A DNA stretch of 34,420 bases, from contig ONYP01000011.1 in NCBI GenBank assembly GCA_900322135.1, positions 1 to 34,420 on the forward strand, in the 5' to 3' direction. The notes beneath the pieces were generated by a model. The model saw only the letters and a program-made list of their open reading frames with translations, was not told the DNA's origin and searched no databases. Made by a program: the position numbers and the translations under genes. Source of the DNA: an uncultured Prevotellaceae bacterium. Lineage in GTDB: Bacteria; Bacteroidota; Bacteroidia; Bacteroidales; Muribaculaceae. How positions within the stretch are numbered: the stretch's first letter is position 1; every line of letters starts with the position of its first letter. Shown here in pieces: positions 1 through 9,200 of this stretch.

Positions 1-3
1 ATA

Positions 4-1074
4 ATGGCCATCACCATCAACACCGGCGACCTCAAGACGATTCTCGAGACCACGCCAGCAACACAAAACATCCTGCTCGTCGGCAAGCACGGCATCGGCA
101 AGAGTGAAATCATCACCCGCCACTTCGAGGACCAGGGCATTCCCGTCATCGCCCTGTTCCTTGGGCAGATGAGTGACCCGGGCGACCTCATCGGCCTGCC
201 CAACAAGGACGAGGCCACCGGCAAGACTGAATTCATGCCGCCCTACTGGTTCCCCATGGACGACAAGCCCGTGGTGCTCTTCCTCGACGAGATGAACCGC
301 GCACGGCCCGAAATCCTGCAGTCGGTCATGGACCTCTCGCTCAACCGCAAACTTGCAGGACGCTCCTTGCCCGCCGGCAGCCGTGTCATCGCTGCCGTCA
401 ACGACGGCGAGGAGTACCAACTCACCGACCTCGACCCCGCACTGGTGTCGCGCTTCAATGTCTACTTCTTCTCCCCCACGGTGGGCGAGTGGCTCTTCTG
501 GGCCAAGCAGAACGGCATCGACCAGCGCGTCATCACCTTTATCGAGGAACATCCCGACGAACTCGAGAAGAACACCGACATCAACAAGGGCACCTTTGAC
601 AAGACGCCCGACCGCCGTGCCTGGGTGCGCGTCTCGGGACTGCTGCAGTCCTGTGGACACATCGACGACATGAACCGCCTGGCCAAGATGATTACGGGTG
701 TCATCGGCGCCCGCGCGGCATCGATGTTCATGCAGTCGCTCAACCAGTCACGCATGCTCACTGCACGCGAGGTGCTGAAAGACTTTGTCGCTTGCCAAAG
801 CGAACTTTCGACCTACACCATGCCCCAGATTGCCATCATCAACGAGGGCATCTACCAGAGCCTGGAACTGGGTGTCGGCAAGGACGAGACCGAGGTCATC
901 GGGCGCAACCTGGTGCGCTACATCCACTGGATGCTCAGCAACAACCGCCAGGAAGCCATCGCCCACTTTGCCTCGTTCTTTGAGAACGCCACCTATCCTG
1001 CCGCCAACGCATTCATCATGATGGACTGCCGCGACGCCCTCACCCTGATCAACCAGATGATTGCCAACCTATGA
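4..1074 (+). CDS. MoxR-type AAA+ ATPase
   Basis: A 356-residue AAA+ ATPase of the MoxR/dynein-like kind, which usually acts as a chaperone remodelling a partner that carries a VWA domain. Visible motifs are Walker A GKHGIGKS at residues 27-34, Walker B VLFLDEMN at 91-98, a sensor-1 asparagine near N133 (AAVND) and an arginine-finger-like R150 in LVSRF. The C-terminal half is helical and has no recognised extra domain. The start ATG lies 3 bases into the window, so upstream signals cannot be judged, but MAITINTGDLK is a plausible amino end. Its stop overlaps the start of the VWA gene by 4 bases, indicating translational coupling. ATPase/VWA pairs of this kind commonly mature metal enzymes or control stress or envelope functions; the substrate here is unknown. 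Confidence 0.88.
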   Translation: MAITINTGDLKTILETTPATQNILLVGKHGIGKSEIITRHFEDQGIPVIALFLGQMSDPGDLIGLPNKDEATGKTEFMPPYWFPMDDKPVVLFLDEMNRARPEILQSVMDLSLNRKLAGRSLPAGSRVIAAVNDGEEYQLTDLDPALVSRFNVYFFSPTVGEWLFWAKQNGIDQRVITFIEEHPDELEKNTDINKGTFDKTPDRRAWVRVSGLLQSCGHIDDMNRLAKMITGVIGARAASMFMQSLNQSRMLTAREVLKDFVACQSELSTYTMPQIAIINEGIYQSLELGVGKDETEVIGRNLVRYIHWMLSNNRQEAIAHFASFFENATYPAANAFIMMDCRDALTLINQMIANL

Positions 1075-2288
1075 CCGTCGGCGAACGCATAAAGCACCTC
1101 TCACAGGACTGGTTCCTCACCGAGCCGTTGCTGTTTGCCGTGCTCTGCACCCATGCCCTGAAGCGCAACGACAACATGGGCTGCGACATGCGGTGCGGCA
1201 AGGGACTCATCGAGTACAACCCCGAACGCCTGGAGCACTTCGACGACAATCAACTGGCTCTCAGGCTCAAAGCCGAGGTCGTGCGTATCATCCTCAAGCA
1301 CCCCTACCAGCGCCAGCCCTACAACCCGCGCCGTGACCTGATGCGTCTGTCCAGCGACCTGACGCTCAGCGACAACCTCGAGGGCATGGACACCATCGGC
1401 CTTGAGCCGCCGCACATCTTTGACATCCAGCGCGGCCAGGCCTTTGAGCAGTACTACTCGCTCATGGCCGACCAGGTCATCAAACTCGAGTTGGACGCTG
1501 ACGGCGACGGCATCGCGCTGGCCATGCCTAGCGACGGCGACAGTAAGGGCGACAGCGACGACAGCAGCGACGATGCGGGCGGCGGTGAGTTTACCGACGC
1601 CATGCTCGATGCCGACGCAGGTGCCTCGCTCTGGGAGGAGGACGAACTCATGAGCGAGAAGGTCAACCACGAGATTGAGACGGCACAGCGCTGCAACCAG
1701 TGGGGCTCCATCGGCGGCGACCTCAAGACCCTCATCGAGAGCACCCTGGTGACCAAGCAGAACTTCCGTGCCATCCTCAGCCAGTTCCGCGCCAGCATCC
1801 TGAGCACCAAGCGGCACCTCACCCGCATGCGGCCCAACCGTCGCTACGGCTTTGATGCCATGGGCAGCCAGTATGCCTACAGCACACGCCTGCTCGTTGC
1901 CGTCGATGTAAGCGGCAGCGTCCCCGACGAGGATATCCGCAAGTTTCTTGCCGTCATCAACCGCTTCTTCAAGCAGGGCATCGAGAGCATCGAGGTCATC
2001 GAGTTTGACAGCAAAATCACTACCGAAAAGCCCCTGCTGCTCAAGCAGGCGGCAAGCGGCATACGCGTCGTCGGGCGCGGCGGCACCAGTTTCCAACCCG
2101 CCATCGACTTCTACTACGAGCACGAGGAGTATGACGGACTCGTCTTCCTCACCGACGGCTACGCTGCCGTCCCTAAACTGCCTGACGACAAGCGGCATAA
2201 GCCCCTTGCTTGGATTCTCACAGCACAGGGGGGCAACGAGGAAAACCTGAAGCCCCTGGGCCCCGTGGTCCGCATCACTGGCCTGTAA
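1071..2288 (+). CDS. VWA-like protein, DUF2201 type, with degenerate metallopeptidase region
   Basis: A 405-residue partner of the preceding AAA+ ATPase. The C-terminal third is a VWA-like domain with a full metal-ion-dependent adhesion site: D279-V-S-G-S283, T339 in GGTSF and D362 in LTDGY. The N-terminal part resembles the putative metallopeptidase region of DUF2201 proteins. Where that family usually shows HExxH, this protein reads A68-E-V-V-R72, followed by H77 in LKHPYQR, so zinc binding in the classic way is doubtful. Residues about 148-185 are an acidic Asp/Ser/Gly-rich linker. No signal peptide or membrane segment is seen, so it is probably cytoplasmic. The start ATG overlaps the ATPase stop (ATGA). 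The family assignment of the N-terminus is by eye; the VWA call is firm. Confidence 0.82.
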   Translation: MTVGERIKHLSQDWFLTEPLLFAVLCTHALKRNDNMGCDMRCGKGLIEYNPERLEHFDDNQLALRLKAEVVRIILKHPYQRQPYNPRRDLMRLSSDLTLSDNLEGMDTIGLEPPHIFDIQRGQAFEQYYSLMADQVIKLELDADGDGIALAMPSDGDSKGDSDDSSDDAGGGEFTDAMLDADAGASLWEEDELMSEKVNHEIETAQRCNQWGSIGGDLKTLIESTLVTKQNFRAILSQFRASILSTKRHLTRMRPNRRYGFDAMGSQYAYSTRLLVAVDVSGSVPDEDIRKFLAVINRFFKQGIESIEVIEFDSKITTEKPLLLKQAASGIRVVGRGGTSFQPAIDFYYEHEEYDGLVFLTDGYAAVPKLPDDKRHKPLAWILTAQGGNEENLKPLGPVVRITGL

Positions 2289-2314
2289 CCCCCGCGCGTT
2301 AACTCAAGACCATC

Positions 2315-2353
2315 AAGACGAGCCACCATCGGTGTGAGTGGCTCGTCTTTAGT
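2315..2353 (+). terminator. Rho-independent terminator after the ATPase/VWA pair
   Basis: A perfect 12-bp stem (AAGACGAGCCAC at 2315-2326 with GTGGCTCGTCTT at 2338-2349), an 11-base loop and a T-rich tail (TTTAGTTTT) lie 26 bases after the VWA stop. It separates the ATPase/VWA unit from the downstream six-gene run. Confidence 0.82.
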
Positions 2354-2375
2354 TTTAATATACCCCATATCCCTT

Positions 2376-2611
2376 GAATTTAAGCTTCGTTTCGGAAATG
2401 CTCAAATAAATTTGGCATTTCGCTCAACTTGCAGTAAAATTGAGAACTGTCGTCCTCGAATTTAAGCTTCGTTTCGGAAATGCTCAAATAAATTTGGCAT
2501 TTCGCTCAACTTGCGTGAAATTTAGAGAATTTAAGCTTCGTTTCGGCATAAAAAAAATAAAAACTTCGTTTTTCTTTTTGTTCTGCGCTCAACTTGCAGT
2601 AAATTTGCACA
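2376..2611 (+). repeat. Three tandem copies of a promoter-bearing hairpin repeat
   Basis: Copies begin at 2376, 2458 and 2527 with GAATTTAAGCTTCGTTTCGG. Copies 1 and 2 then carry a near-perfect palindrome: GAAATGC and CAAAT, a two-base centre, then ATTTG and GCATTTC. All three end with CGCTCAACTTGC and a -7-like box. In copies 1 and 2 the right arm of the palindrome supplies the TTTG at -33. Copy 3 has lost the palindrome but keeps a T-rich tract ending in TTTG. The -7 boxes are TAAAATTG in copy 1 (2434-2441), TGAAATTT in copy 2 (about 2516) and a consensus TAAATTTG in copy 3. The 103-bp repeats at 11566-11790 have the same layout. Confidence 0.85.
2577..2607 (+). promoter_or_regulatory. Bacteroidetes-type promoter of the tubulin/actin-like operon
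   Basis: TTTG at 2577-2580, a 19-bp spacer and TAAATTTG at 2600-2607 match the -33/-7 consensus of the Bacteroidetes primary sigma factor. It is the last and only fully consensus copy of the triplicated repeat, about 50 bases before the lipoprotein start. Confidence 0.72.
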
Positions 2612-2658
2612 ATTTATGGGGGAGTGTTCCCTGTAACGAAAAAAGAAAGCAAAAAGTG

Positions 2659-4113
2659 ATGATGAAAGATATGAAGATATTGCCTGCGTTGCTGCTGTGC
2701 GGCGTGTTGCTGACGGGGTTGTTCTCTTGTGGCGGCCGCAGCAGTCTTGACAAGGCAGTGCGTAAAGTGCTGGTGAGTGGCGACACGACACGGGCGGCTT
2801 ATGACTCGTTGTGCTCGATAGTAACCTCTAATCCCGGCAAATTTGGCGACCTGGTGACTGCCGACGGCAAGGTGGACCACAAGAAAATGTATGAGTTCAT
2901 CGACGGCATAGCCTCGAGCCTGCGTCCGCCGATGCACTGGGACACGCGGCTGTATGGCGGCGTGGAGGATCTGTCGCTGACGGTATACTTTGAGCGCAGC
3001 GGCTCGATGGTCCCCTATGACCAGCGCGACGGCGGCGGCCAGTTGAAGAAGGCCGTGAACGACCTGATCAACCATTTCCCCGCGACGAGCAAGGTGGCCA
3101 TCAATATCGTGAACGATGGTATCTACCCCTATGAACACACGGTCGACGAGTTCTTGCAGGACCGTGACATCTACCAGAGCACAGCCGGCATCGGAGATGC
3201 CAGTTATACCGACTTTCAGTTGATTTTCAACAAGATTCTGGAGGCCCAGCGCCCCGGCAATGTCAGCGTGCTGGTAAGCGACCTGATTTACTCGCCCAAG
3301 GACACGCATGGTGTGAGTCTGGACAAGATTTTCAACGAGGAGAACAGCCTTGCCACCCGCGTGTTTGCCAAGTATAACGGCAAGAGTGTGGTGGTGCAGC
3401 AGTTCATGGGTGACTTCAGCGGCAAGTACTACCCCTACAATGGAGTCCCCTTTGACTACCAGGGCCAGCGTCCCTTCTACCTGATTATCATCGCCGACAA
3501 TGAGGCGATGGACCTGCTGTCGCAGGACAAACGCTACAGCGGCGTGCTTGACGCCCCCGATGTGCGCAACAGTTACCGCTTCAACCAGGGCACTGCCCAG
3601 GTGGACTGCTGCGTGCTTCCCGTGTGGAAAGACGATGCCGGACGATTCCGTATCAAGCCCGGTGAGGAACTCACGCTGGACAAGTGTGATGGCGACCGCG
3701 AGACAGGCAAGTTGTGCTTCACGCTGGCGGTGAATCTTGGCGGCTTGATGAAGGACGAATCCTTGTTGTCCAACCCCGCGAACTATACCGTCAAGAGCAT
3801 CGATGGCTACACGCTGGCCATCCAACCCATCGACCAGAGCATGGTCACTGCCAACAACAAGTCCTATCTTGACGGGAAGACGCACCTGTTCACACTGACC
3901 TGTGACCTGAAGAGCCCGCGCGACGAGGTGCGCATCGCGTTGCCCAACGGTTTGCCTGCCTGGGTGGCTCAGTGCTCGAGCGACAACGACACCAGCACTG
4001 GAGGCTCATTCTCCACGACAACATTGGGCCTGGACCGTCTGCTGGGCGGCATGTTCGCTGCCATGAAGGGCGGCGACAACCTGTTTGAAATCACCATCAA
4101 AATAAACAATTAG
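2659..4113 (+). CDS. VWA-like lipoprotein, first gene of the tubulin/actin-like operon
   Basis: A 484-residue lipoprotein. I start it at ATG 2659 (2662 and 2671 are possible) because this gives a normal lipoprotein signal, with hydrophobic residues 7-22 followed by Cys24 in GLFSC. A longer open frame from 2440 would run through the promoter repeat. Residues about 105-260 look like a VWA fold: the metal site reads E112-R-S-G-S116-M, with later candidates T184 and D208 in VLVSDL. The first acidic ligand is Glu rather than Asp, which is unusual. The C-terminal half (about 300-484) is beta-rich and unassigned. Its position at the head of the operon suggests an envelope-side partner for the cytoplasmic tubulin-like and actin-like proteins. 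Function is inferred only from domain and context. Confidence 0.78.
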   Translation: MMKDMKILPALLLCGVLLTGLFSCGGRSSLDKAVRKVLVSGDTTRAAYDSLCSIVTSNPGKFGDLVTADGKVDHKKMYEFIDGIASSLRPPMHWDTRLYGGVEDLSLTVYFERSGSMVPYDQRDGGGQLKKAVNDLINHFPATSKVAINIVNDGIYPYEHTVDEFLQDRDIYQSTAGIGDASYTDFQLIFNKILEAQRPGNVSVLVSDLIYSPKDTHGVSLDKIFNEENSLATRVFAKYNGKSVVVQQFMGDFSGKYYPYNGVPFDYQGQRPFYLIIIADNEAMDLLSQDKRYSGVLDAPDVRNSYRFNQGTAQVDCCVLPVWKDDAGRFRIKPGEELTLDKCDGDRETGKLCFTLAVNLGGLMKDESLLSNPANYTVKSIDGYTLAIQPIDQSMVTANNKSYLDGKTHLFTLTCDLKSPRDEVRIALPNGLPAWVAQCSSDNDTSTGGSFSTTTLGLDRLLGGMFAAMKGGDNLFEITIKINN

Positions 4114-4137
4114 GATTTTTAGGAATCACTTGACTAT

Positions 4138-4593
4138 ATGAAACATATCGGATTTTTGATTACCGGGATTGTATTGAGTCTGCTGTTTGTCATATCAAGT
4201 TACAGTTACGACTACAACCTTTATTATAGCCTGGGCTATAGTGCTGGCTACAGCAACGAGATGCTGAATCTGCAGGTATATCCCGTTATCGCCATCATCA
4301 CCCTGATTGTGGCATGGGGTGGGGCGGCCATCTATTACTATGCCATCAACTCGGTGAAGTTTGACCGTTGGTACCATTGGCTTGCCGTGCTTGCCGTTGT
4401 GGTCGTGTTGGCCCCTGTTGTATGCTATGTGTACAACGATGCAGTGTTCAAGGACAGCAATCTGGCCTACACCGGCGAAGCCATCAGGTTTGAATTCTGG
4501 ACAGTGATATTTGCTGCTTTGTTCTATGTAATCGCTTCTTACTCGATACGCTGGTGGAGCAGCAACTGCCGCCACACGCCGATACCGCAGTAA
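4138..4593 (+). CDS. Four-helix integral membrane protein
   Basis: A 151-residue protein not assigned to a named family. Four hydrophobic segments are visible at about residues 5-22, 46-67, 78-98 and 120-139, separated by short polar loops. The first loop is strikingly rich in Tyr and Ser (about 22-42). The start ATG lies 24 bases after the lipoprotein stop, so the two are almost certainly cotranscribed. It could be the inner-membrane element linking the VWA lipoprotein to the cytoplasmic tubulin-like protein encoded next. That role is inference from gene order. Confidence 0.7.
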   Translation: MKHIGFLITGIVLSLLFVISSYSYDYNLYYSLGYSAGYSNEMLNLQVYPVIAIITLIVAWGGAAIYYYAINSVKFDRWYHWLAVLAVVVVLAPVVCYVYNDAVFKDSNLAYTGEAIRFEFWTVIFAALFYVIASYSIRWWSSNCRHTPIPQ

Positions 4594-4610
4594 GGCTCGC
4601 GGGGCTCGCA

Positions 4611-4685
4611 GTTTAGAGTTTAGGGTTTAGAGAGCATCTGCGCTCTTGCTCTTTAAAAAACAACTAGAAACTAAAAACTAAATAA
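4611..4685. repeat. Heptamer-periodic inverted repeat with inner hairpin
   Basis: The left arm has GTTTAGA, GTTTAGG and GTTTAGA in register (4611-4631). The right arm has CTAGAAA, CTAAAAA and CTAAATA (4664-4684), roughly complementary to the left. An inner AGAGC/GCTCT stem (4631-4635 with 4642-4646) is followed by a T-run. The right arm abuts the tubulin-like gene's ATG. Confidence 0.7.
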
Positions 4686-6209
4686 ATGAGATTATTCCTT
4701 TTTGCAATAGGAGGAACCGGTTCCAGGGTGCTGAAGTCGCTGGTGATGCTGTCGGCAGCGGGTGTGCGCCCGCTGGACGAGGACGGCAAGCCCGTTAAAG
4801 ACCTGGAGATTGTGCCGGTGATCATCGACCCGCACAAGGCCAACGAGGACCTAAAGCGCACCGAGTCGCTGCTTAACGACTACCGTGACATCAGGAAAAA
4901 ACTATACGGCACCGACCCCAATGCTGATGGGTTCTTTGCCAACCGCATTGTCACGCTGCGCGAAATCATGAGCAACAGCAGTGTGACGCTCAACGACACC
5001 TTCATTTTTAACCTGGGTGCGGTAGAGAATGCCAAGTTCCGCGAGTTCATCGGCTTTGACACGATGAACGAGGCCAACCAGGCCTTGACCTCGCTGCTGT
5101 TTGCCAACTATCAGTTGGAGAACAAGATGAACATCGGTTTTGTGGGTAGTCCCAATATCGGCAGCGTGGCGTTGAATGAAATTAAGGACAGCAACGAGTT
5201 CAAGGCGTTCAGCAACATCTTCCGCCAGGGCGACCGCATCTTCTTCATCAGTTCCATCTTTGGCGGAACGGGAGCTGCCGGCTTCCCCATCATGGTGAAG
5301 AACATCCGCCAGGCATCCAACCTGGAGGGTATCGAGAACCGTGATGCGTTGAGCCGGGCCCCGATAGGCGGCTTGACGGTACTGCCTTACTTCACCCTCG
5401 AGGGCAACAAGCATGACCAGCGCATCGCCACTAGCGACTTCATCGTGAAGACCCAGAGTGCGCTCTATTATTACAAGAACACGCTCACTGGCGACAATGA
5501 CAGCAATGTGAACTGCATCTATTATCTGGGTGACAAGGTGCGCAGCAAGCCCTACCTGTATGACCCGGGTGAGCACGGTCAGCGCAACAATGCCCACCTG
5601 ATAGAGCTTATCGGAGCGCTGGCTCCTTTCCATTTTGCCGGTCTGCCCGAGAACAAGCTGCTTGACCCTGACGGTTACCCGTTGCCCACCACTGCCTATG
5701 AATATGCGTTGGCTAAGGACGATTTGAGCCTCAATTTCCTGTCCTTAGGCCATCATACCCGCCAGCTCATCTATGAGCCCATGTGCCGTTTCCACATGCT
5801 GTTCCTGTTCCTGTCCACAGGTTTCAAGGACATTATCGGCCAGGGCTTTACCGAGGACGAGCCCAAAATCAAGAGCGATATCCTGGCCTCTCAGTTCTAC
5901 CGCACGCTGACCGACCAGTTCATGCTATCCTACGCGCAGTGGTTGACCGAGATGAACGACAACATGCGCAGTGTGGCCCTGTTCAAGCCCGGCGAGATAG
6001 ACATGTCGCGTGTCATCGAGGGCGTGAGTGTCAAGAAGGCACTGTTCGGCCACAAGAGGGTGGACAACGATGTGTTCAAGGCTGAAATGAACAAGTTGAG
6101 CAAGGACAGCAACAACTATGGCGAACACAGTGTGGAATACAAGCTGCTCGACCTGTTCAACAGAGCGGCCCACAAGGTTTTCACCGAACGCTTCGAGAAT
6201 ATCAATTAG
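4686..6209 (+). CDS. Tubulin/FtsZ-superfamily GTPase-like protein
   Basis: A 507-residue cytoplasmic protein with the hallmarks of the tubulin/FtsZ superfamily. The amino end is a Rossmann strand and glycine loop, FAIGGTGSR (G9-S13). A second strand ends in IIDPHKAN near residues 44-52. The tubulin signature loop appears as GGTGAAG at 193-199, after the strand IFFISSIF. Canonical FtsZ reads GGGTGTG and tubulin GGGTGSG, so the core is kept while the flanks diverge. It is longer than FtsZ and lacks an FtsZ-like C-terminal tail. It is probably a member of the divergent bacterial tubulin-like group rather than a second cell-division FtsZ. It sits between a membrane-protein gene and an actin-like ATPase gene. 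GTP binding and polymerisation are inferred, not shown. Confidence 0.78.
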   Translation: MRLFLFAIGGTGSRVLKSLVMLSAAGVRPLDEDGKPVKDLEIVPVIIDPHKANEDLKRTESLLNDYRDIRKKLYGTDPNADGFFANRIVTLREIMSNSSVTLNDTFIFNLGAVENAKFREFIGFDTMNEANQALTSLLFANYQLENKMNIGFVGSPNIGSVALNEIKDSNEFKAFSNIFRQGDRIFFISSIFGGTGAAGFPIMVKNIRQASNLEGIENRDALSRAPIGGLTVLPYFTLEGNKHDQRIATSDFIVKTQSALYYYKNTLTGDNDSNVNCIYYLGDKVRSKPYLYDPGEHGQRNNAHLIELIGALAPFHFAGLPENKLLDPDGYPLPTTAYEYALAKDDLSLNFLSLGHHTRQLIYEPMCRFHMLFLFLSTGFKDIIGQGFTEDEPKIKSDILASQFYRTLTDQFMLSYAQWLTEMNDNMRSVALFKPGEIDMSRVIEGVSVKKALFGHKRVDNDVFKAEMNKLSKDSNNYGEHSVEYKLLDLFNRAAHKVFTERFENIN

Positions 6210-6224
6210 TGCAATCGACAATCT

Positions 6225-6271
6225 TGAATTTCTAGCGGCACTAGCCTGTTTAGAAACCAGTAATCAGTAAT
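6225..6271. repeat. Spacer with heptamer direct repeat before the actin-like gene
   Basis: Contains two exact CAGTAAT heptamers (6258-6271) ending 2 bases before the actin-like gene's ATG, preceded by two CTAG-centred words. It belongs to the same class of heptamer spacers as 4611-4685. Confidence 0.5.
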
Positions 6272-6273
6272 TA

Positions 6274-9200
6274 ATGAGCGAGATATTATCCTATAGTAAC
6301 AACACGAGCAAGAACAGCGAGGAAGACTGGATCAGCCACGACCCTTACAGCGACGACGACATCGCGCGCATCAAGGATCCTGACGGCGGCCTGAGCGAGA
6401 ACCCCCGTACTGCCATTCCCAGTCCCCTGGCCCAACTGGACCTGGTGAAGAATGCATTCAAGCAACTTGCCAATGAGCGGTTGCGCGGTGCCAGGATGAA
6501 CGAGCGCTTGGTGTCCAACGCGCTGGATGTGGCGCAGTTGTTCTTTGACTACGAAAACCACAAGGACTACCTGCGCATCATCCGCTGGAACCGAGAGGAG
6601 AACATCGAGCAGTTGAGGGCCAATCAGCAGCACCGCCTCTACGGCGAGACGCTCGACCTGTTCCTGCGCAGTGACAAGGTCTATAATTTTGACCTGCTCA
6701 AGGACTGGTATATCATCATGTGGGACCGCAAGGTGCTGGGCGGCACTTCGCCCGCATCCATCGTCATGGCGGCTCCCGCTGTGGGTGCCATCGATGCCAT
6801 CAAGGTGGAACAGGGCGTGAGCCTGTTTGGCGAGACGCGCCACCTGTGGCAACGCGACGAGGATTTCGTCTTCTACTTCTACTTGTTGCTGAACGCTTAT
6901 CCCACGCTGCGCCTGCACTGCGGCGAGGTGTATGCCTACATGCAGAAGAACCTGGAACCCCTGCGTCAGCACCGTCCTGACCTGTACCGTCGCCTGACGG
7001 CTGTGATTCCTAATCTGGATGCCCTTGACGAGGGCCGCGCCGGTGCCGTTCTGGAACAGCTGGAGCAGAGTTACGACCCCTTTGGCGGCGGCATCGATGT
7101 GAGCGTGCTGGGTGCCCGCTTCTATCACAAGCGTGTGCTTGACATCCGCACCGCAGCCAGCGAGAGCGACTTTGTCATCACCCCGACGATGCCCCAGGGC
7201 AAGAGCGAATTGCCATTAGTGCTGGTCAACGGCTTCAACGGCAATGTGGAGCGTTACCGCTATATCGACAAGGAATGGGACAGTGCGACCCAGGTGTATG
7301 GTGGCGGTATTCCCCTGAGCGAACGCAAGTTGCCCGATACCTCGATCCAATATCCGTTTGTCACCACCGACGACTTCCTGACCGACACCATCGTGCGCCT
7401 GGACAGCGGCTGCGTGATAGACACCGACCACTTCTTTGACGGGAACCTCAAGCCTCGCACGCCGCAGCCCACTTGTGGCTACCTGCTGCCCTTGAAACCG
7501 TTGCTGTTCACCTATTTTGACACCGATTACCTCAAGGGCACCATCGCCGGCCGCCATGTGATGGATATCGAGGAATATGCCGACGGCAGCGTGATGGTCA
7601 CCCTGCGTATCCGTGTCAAGAAAGGTGAGAACCGTTACATCGAGCTCTCACGCAAGTATTTCCCCATCAACGACCACACTTGGACCTTTGACGAGCGTCG
7701 CGGTACCGGCCGCGTTGTGGGCGTCACCTTGTCGACCTCGGTTTTCCCGTTTGTCAAGACCGACGCCAACGACGACTACACCGTGCAGCTGTTCACCATG
7801 ATCGAGAGCGGCGGCGCAACGCTGCGTTTCTACAAGAACGGCATCAAGACCGATGGCCTGAATGTGCGCGATGCCATCCGTTCCCACTCGGGCTACACCA
7901 CGACCTACTATGATGTTGACGGCTCGTTTGACTATATGGAAGTAAGCGTCAAGAATCATCTGGGGCGCTCCAGCGGCGTGATTATTCCGCAGTGGAAGCC
8001 CTATGCCCCGAGTGCCAAGGAACTCATCTTTGCGGTGGACTTCGGCACCACCAACACCCATGTCGAGTGGGCCGAGCGCGGTCAACCCTCGCGTCCGTTC
8101 ACCTTTGAGTACGGTTCTCAGCAGGCCCTCGTCGCCTCGTTGCACAAGCCCCACTCGCTCGAGTATGCCGAGCAGTTGCAGCGTGTGGAATTTGTGCCGC
8201 GCGAGATAGACAATATCTATGGTTTCCCACTGCGTTCCACGCTGGCGCGCAACGAGAACAGCGGTATGGGCTGCAACCTGTTCAGTGATGTGAACATCCC
8301 CTTCCTGTATGAGCGCCGCTACTTCCACGGCTATGAAGTGACGACCAACCTCAAGTGGAAGGGTGACACCGAGTTGGCCAAAGCCTTCCTGCGCGAGCTG
8401 ACCTTGCTCATCAAGGCCAAAGCCCTGCTCGAGAATGCCGACCTGCGCCGCACCGGCATCGTCTATTTCTATCCCGTGAGCATGGGCGGCGCCGACCGTG
8501 ATACCCTGGAGCGTACCTGGAGCGAACTGTTCAGTACCTACATTGGTGCCGACAGTGACCACCTGCGTTCCTACCCCGAGAGCCTCGCTCCGGCATACTA
8601 CTACAGTGGAGCCGAGGTTGCCGGCAGCAGTTATGTATCCATCGACATCGGCGGTGGCACCTGCGACACGGTCATCTACCAGCCTACCAGCGACCGCATG
8701 AGCAGCGAGCCCGTGGCCATCTCGTCGTTCCGCTTTGCCGGCAACGCCATCTTTGGCGACGGCTTCACCGACAAGGATGCCGACAACAACCCGCTGCTGC
8801 AGCACTACACGCGCTACTTCAAGCAAGTCATCGAGAATGACAAGGGCAACAATATCGCCTACCTGGGCAGCATCCTTGCCGACATCATGGCGCAGAAGCG
8901 CAGCGAGGACATCAATGCCTTCCTCTTCTCGATTGAGAATGTCGAGGAACTGCGCTCCCTGCGAGAGATAGACCGTAACCTGTACAGTTATAATGCCCTG
9001 CTGCGCAACGACAGCCAGCGGCGGCTCATCTTCATGTACTTCTACTCGGCCATCATCTACTACATCGCCCAGGCCATGAAGCAGCGAGGCTACGAGATGC
9101 CCAAGCAGATTTACTTCTCGGGCACCGGCAGCAAGATACTCAATATCCTAGGTTCGCTGAGCCGCATCAACATGCTCACCCAGAACATCATCGAGCGTGT

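Noticed and set aside
1101..2198. Long minus-strand open frame opposite the VWA gene
   Set aside because: It is a shadow of codon bias in the + strand gene; the + strand protein has clear VWA motifs and start overlap with its partner.
2440..2658. In-frame upstream extension of the VWA lipoprotein gene
   Set aside because: It runs through the promoter repeat and past the consensus -7 box; the lipoprotein signal peptide only makes sense from about 2659.
4611..4631. Telomere-like TTTAGGG repeats
   Set aside because: Only one exact unit is present and neighbouring units drift; it is one of many different heptamer words in this genome's spacers.
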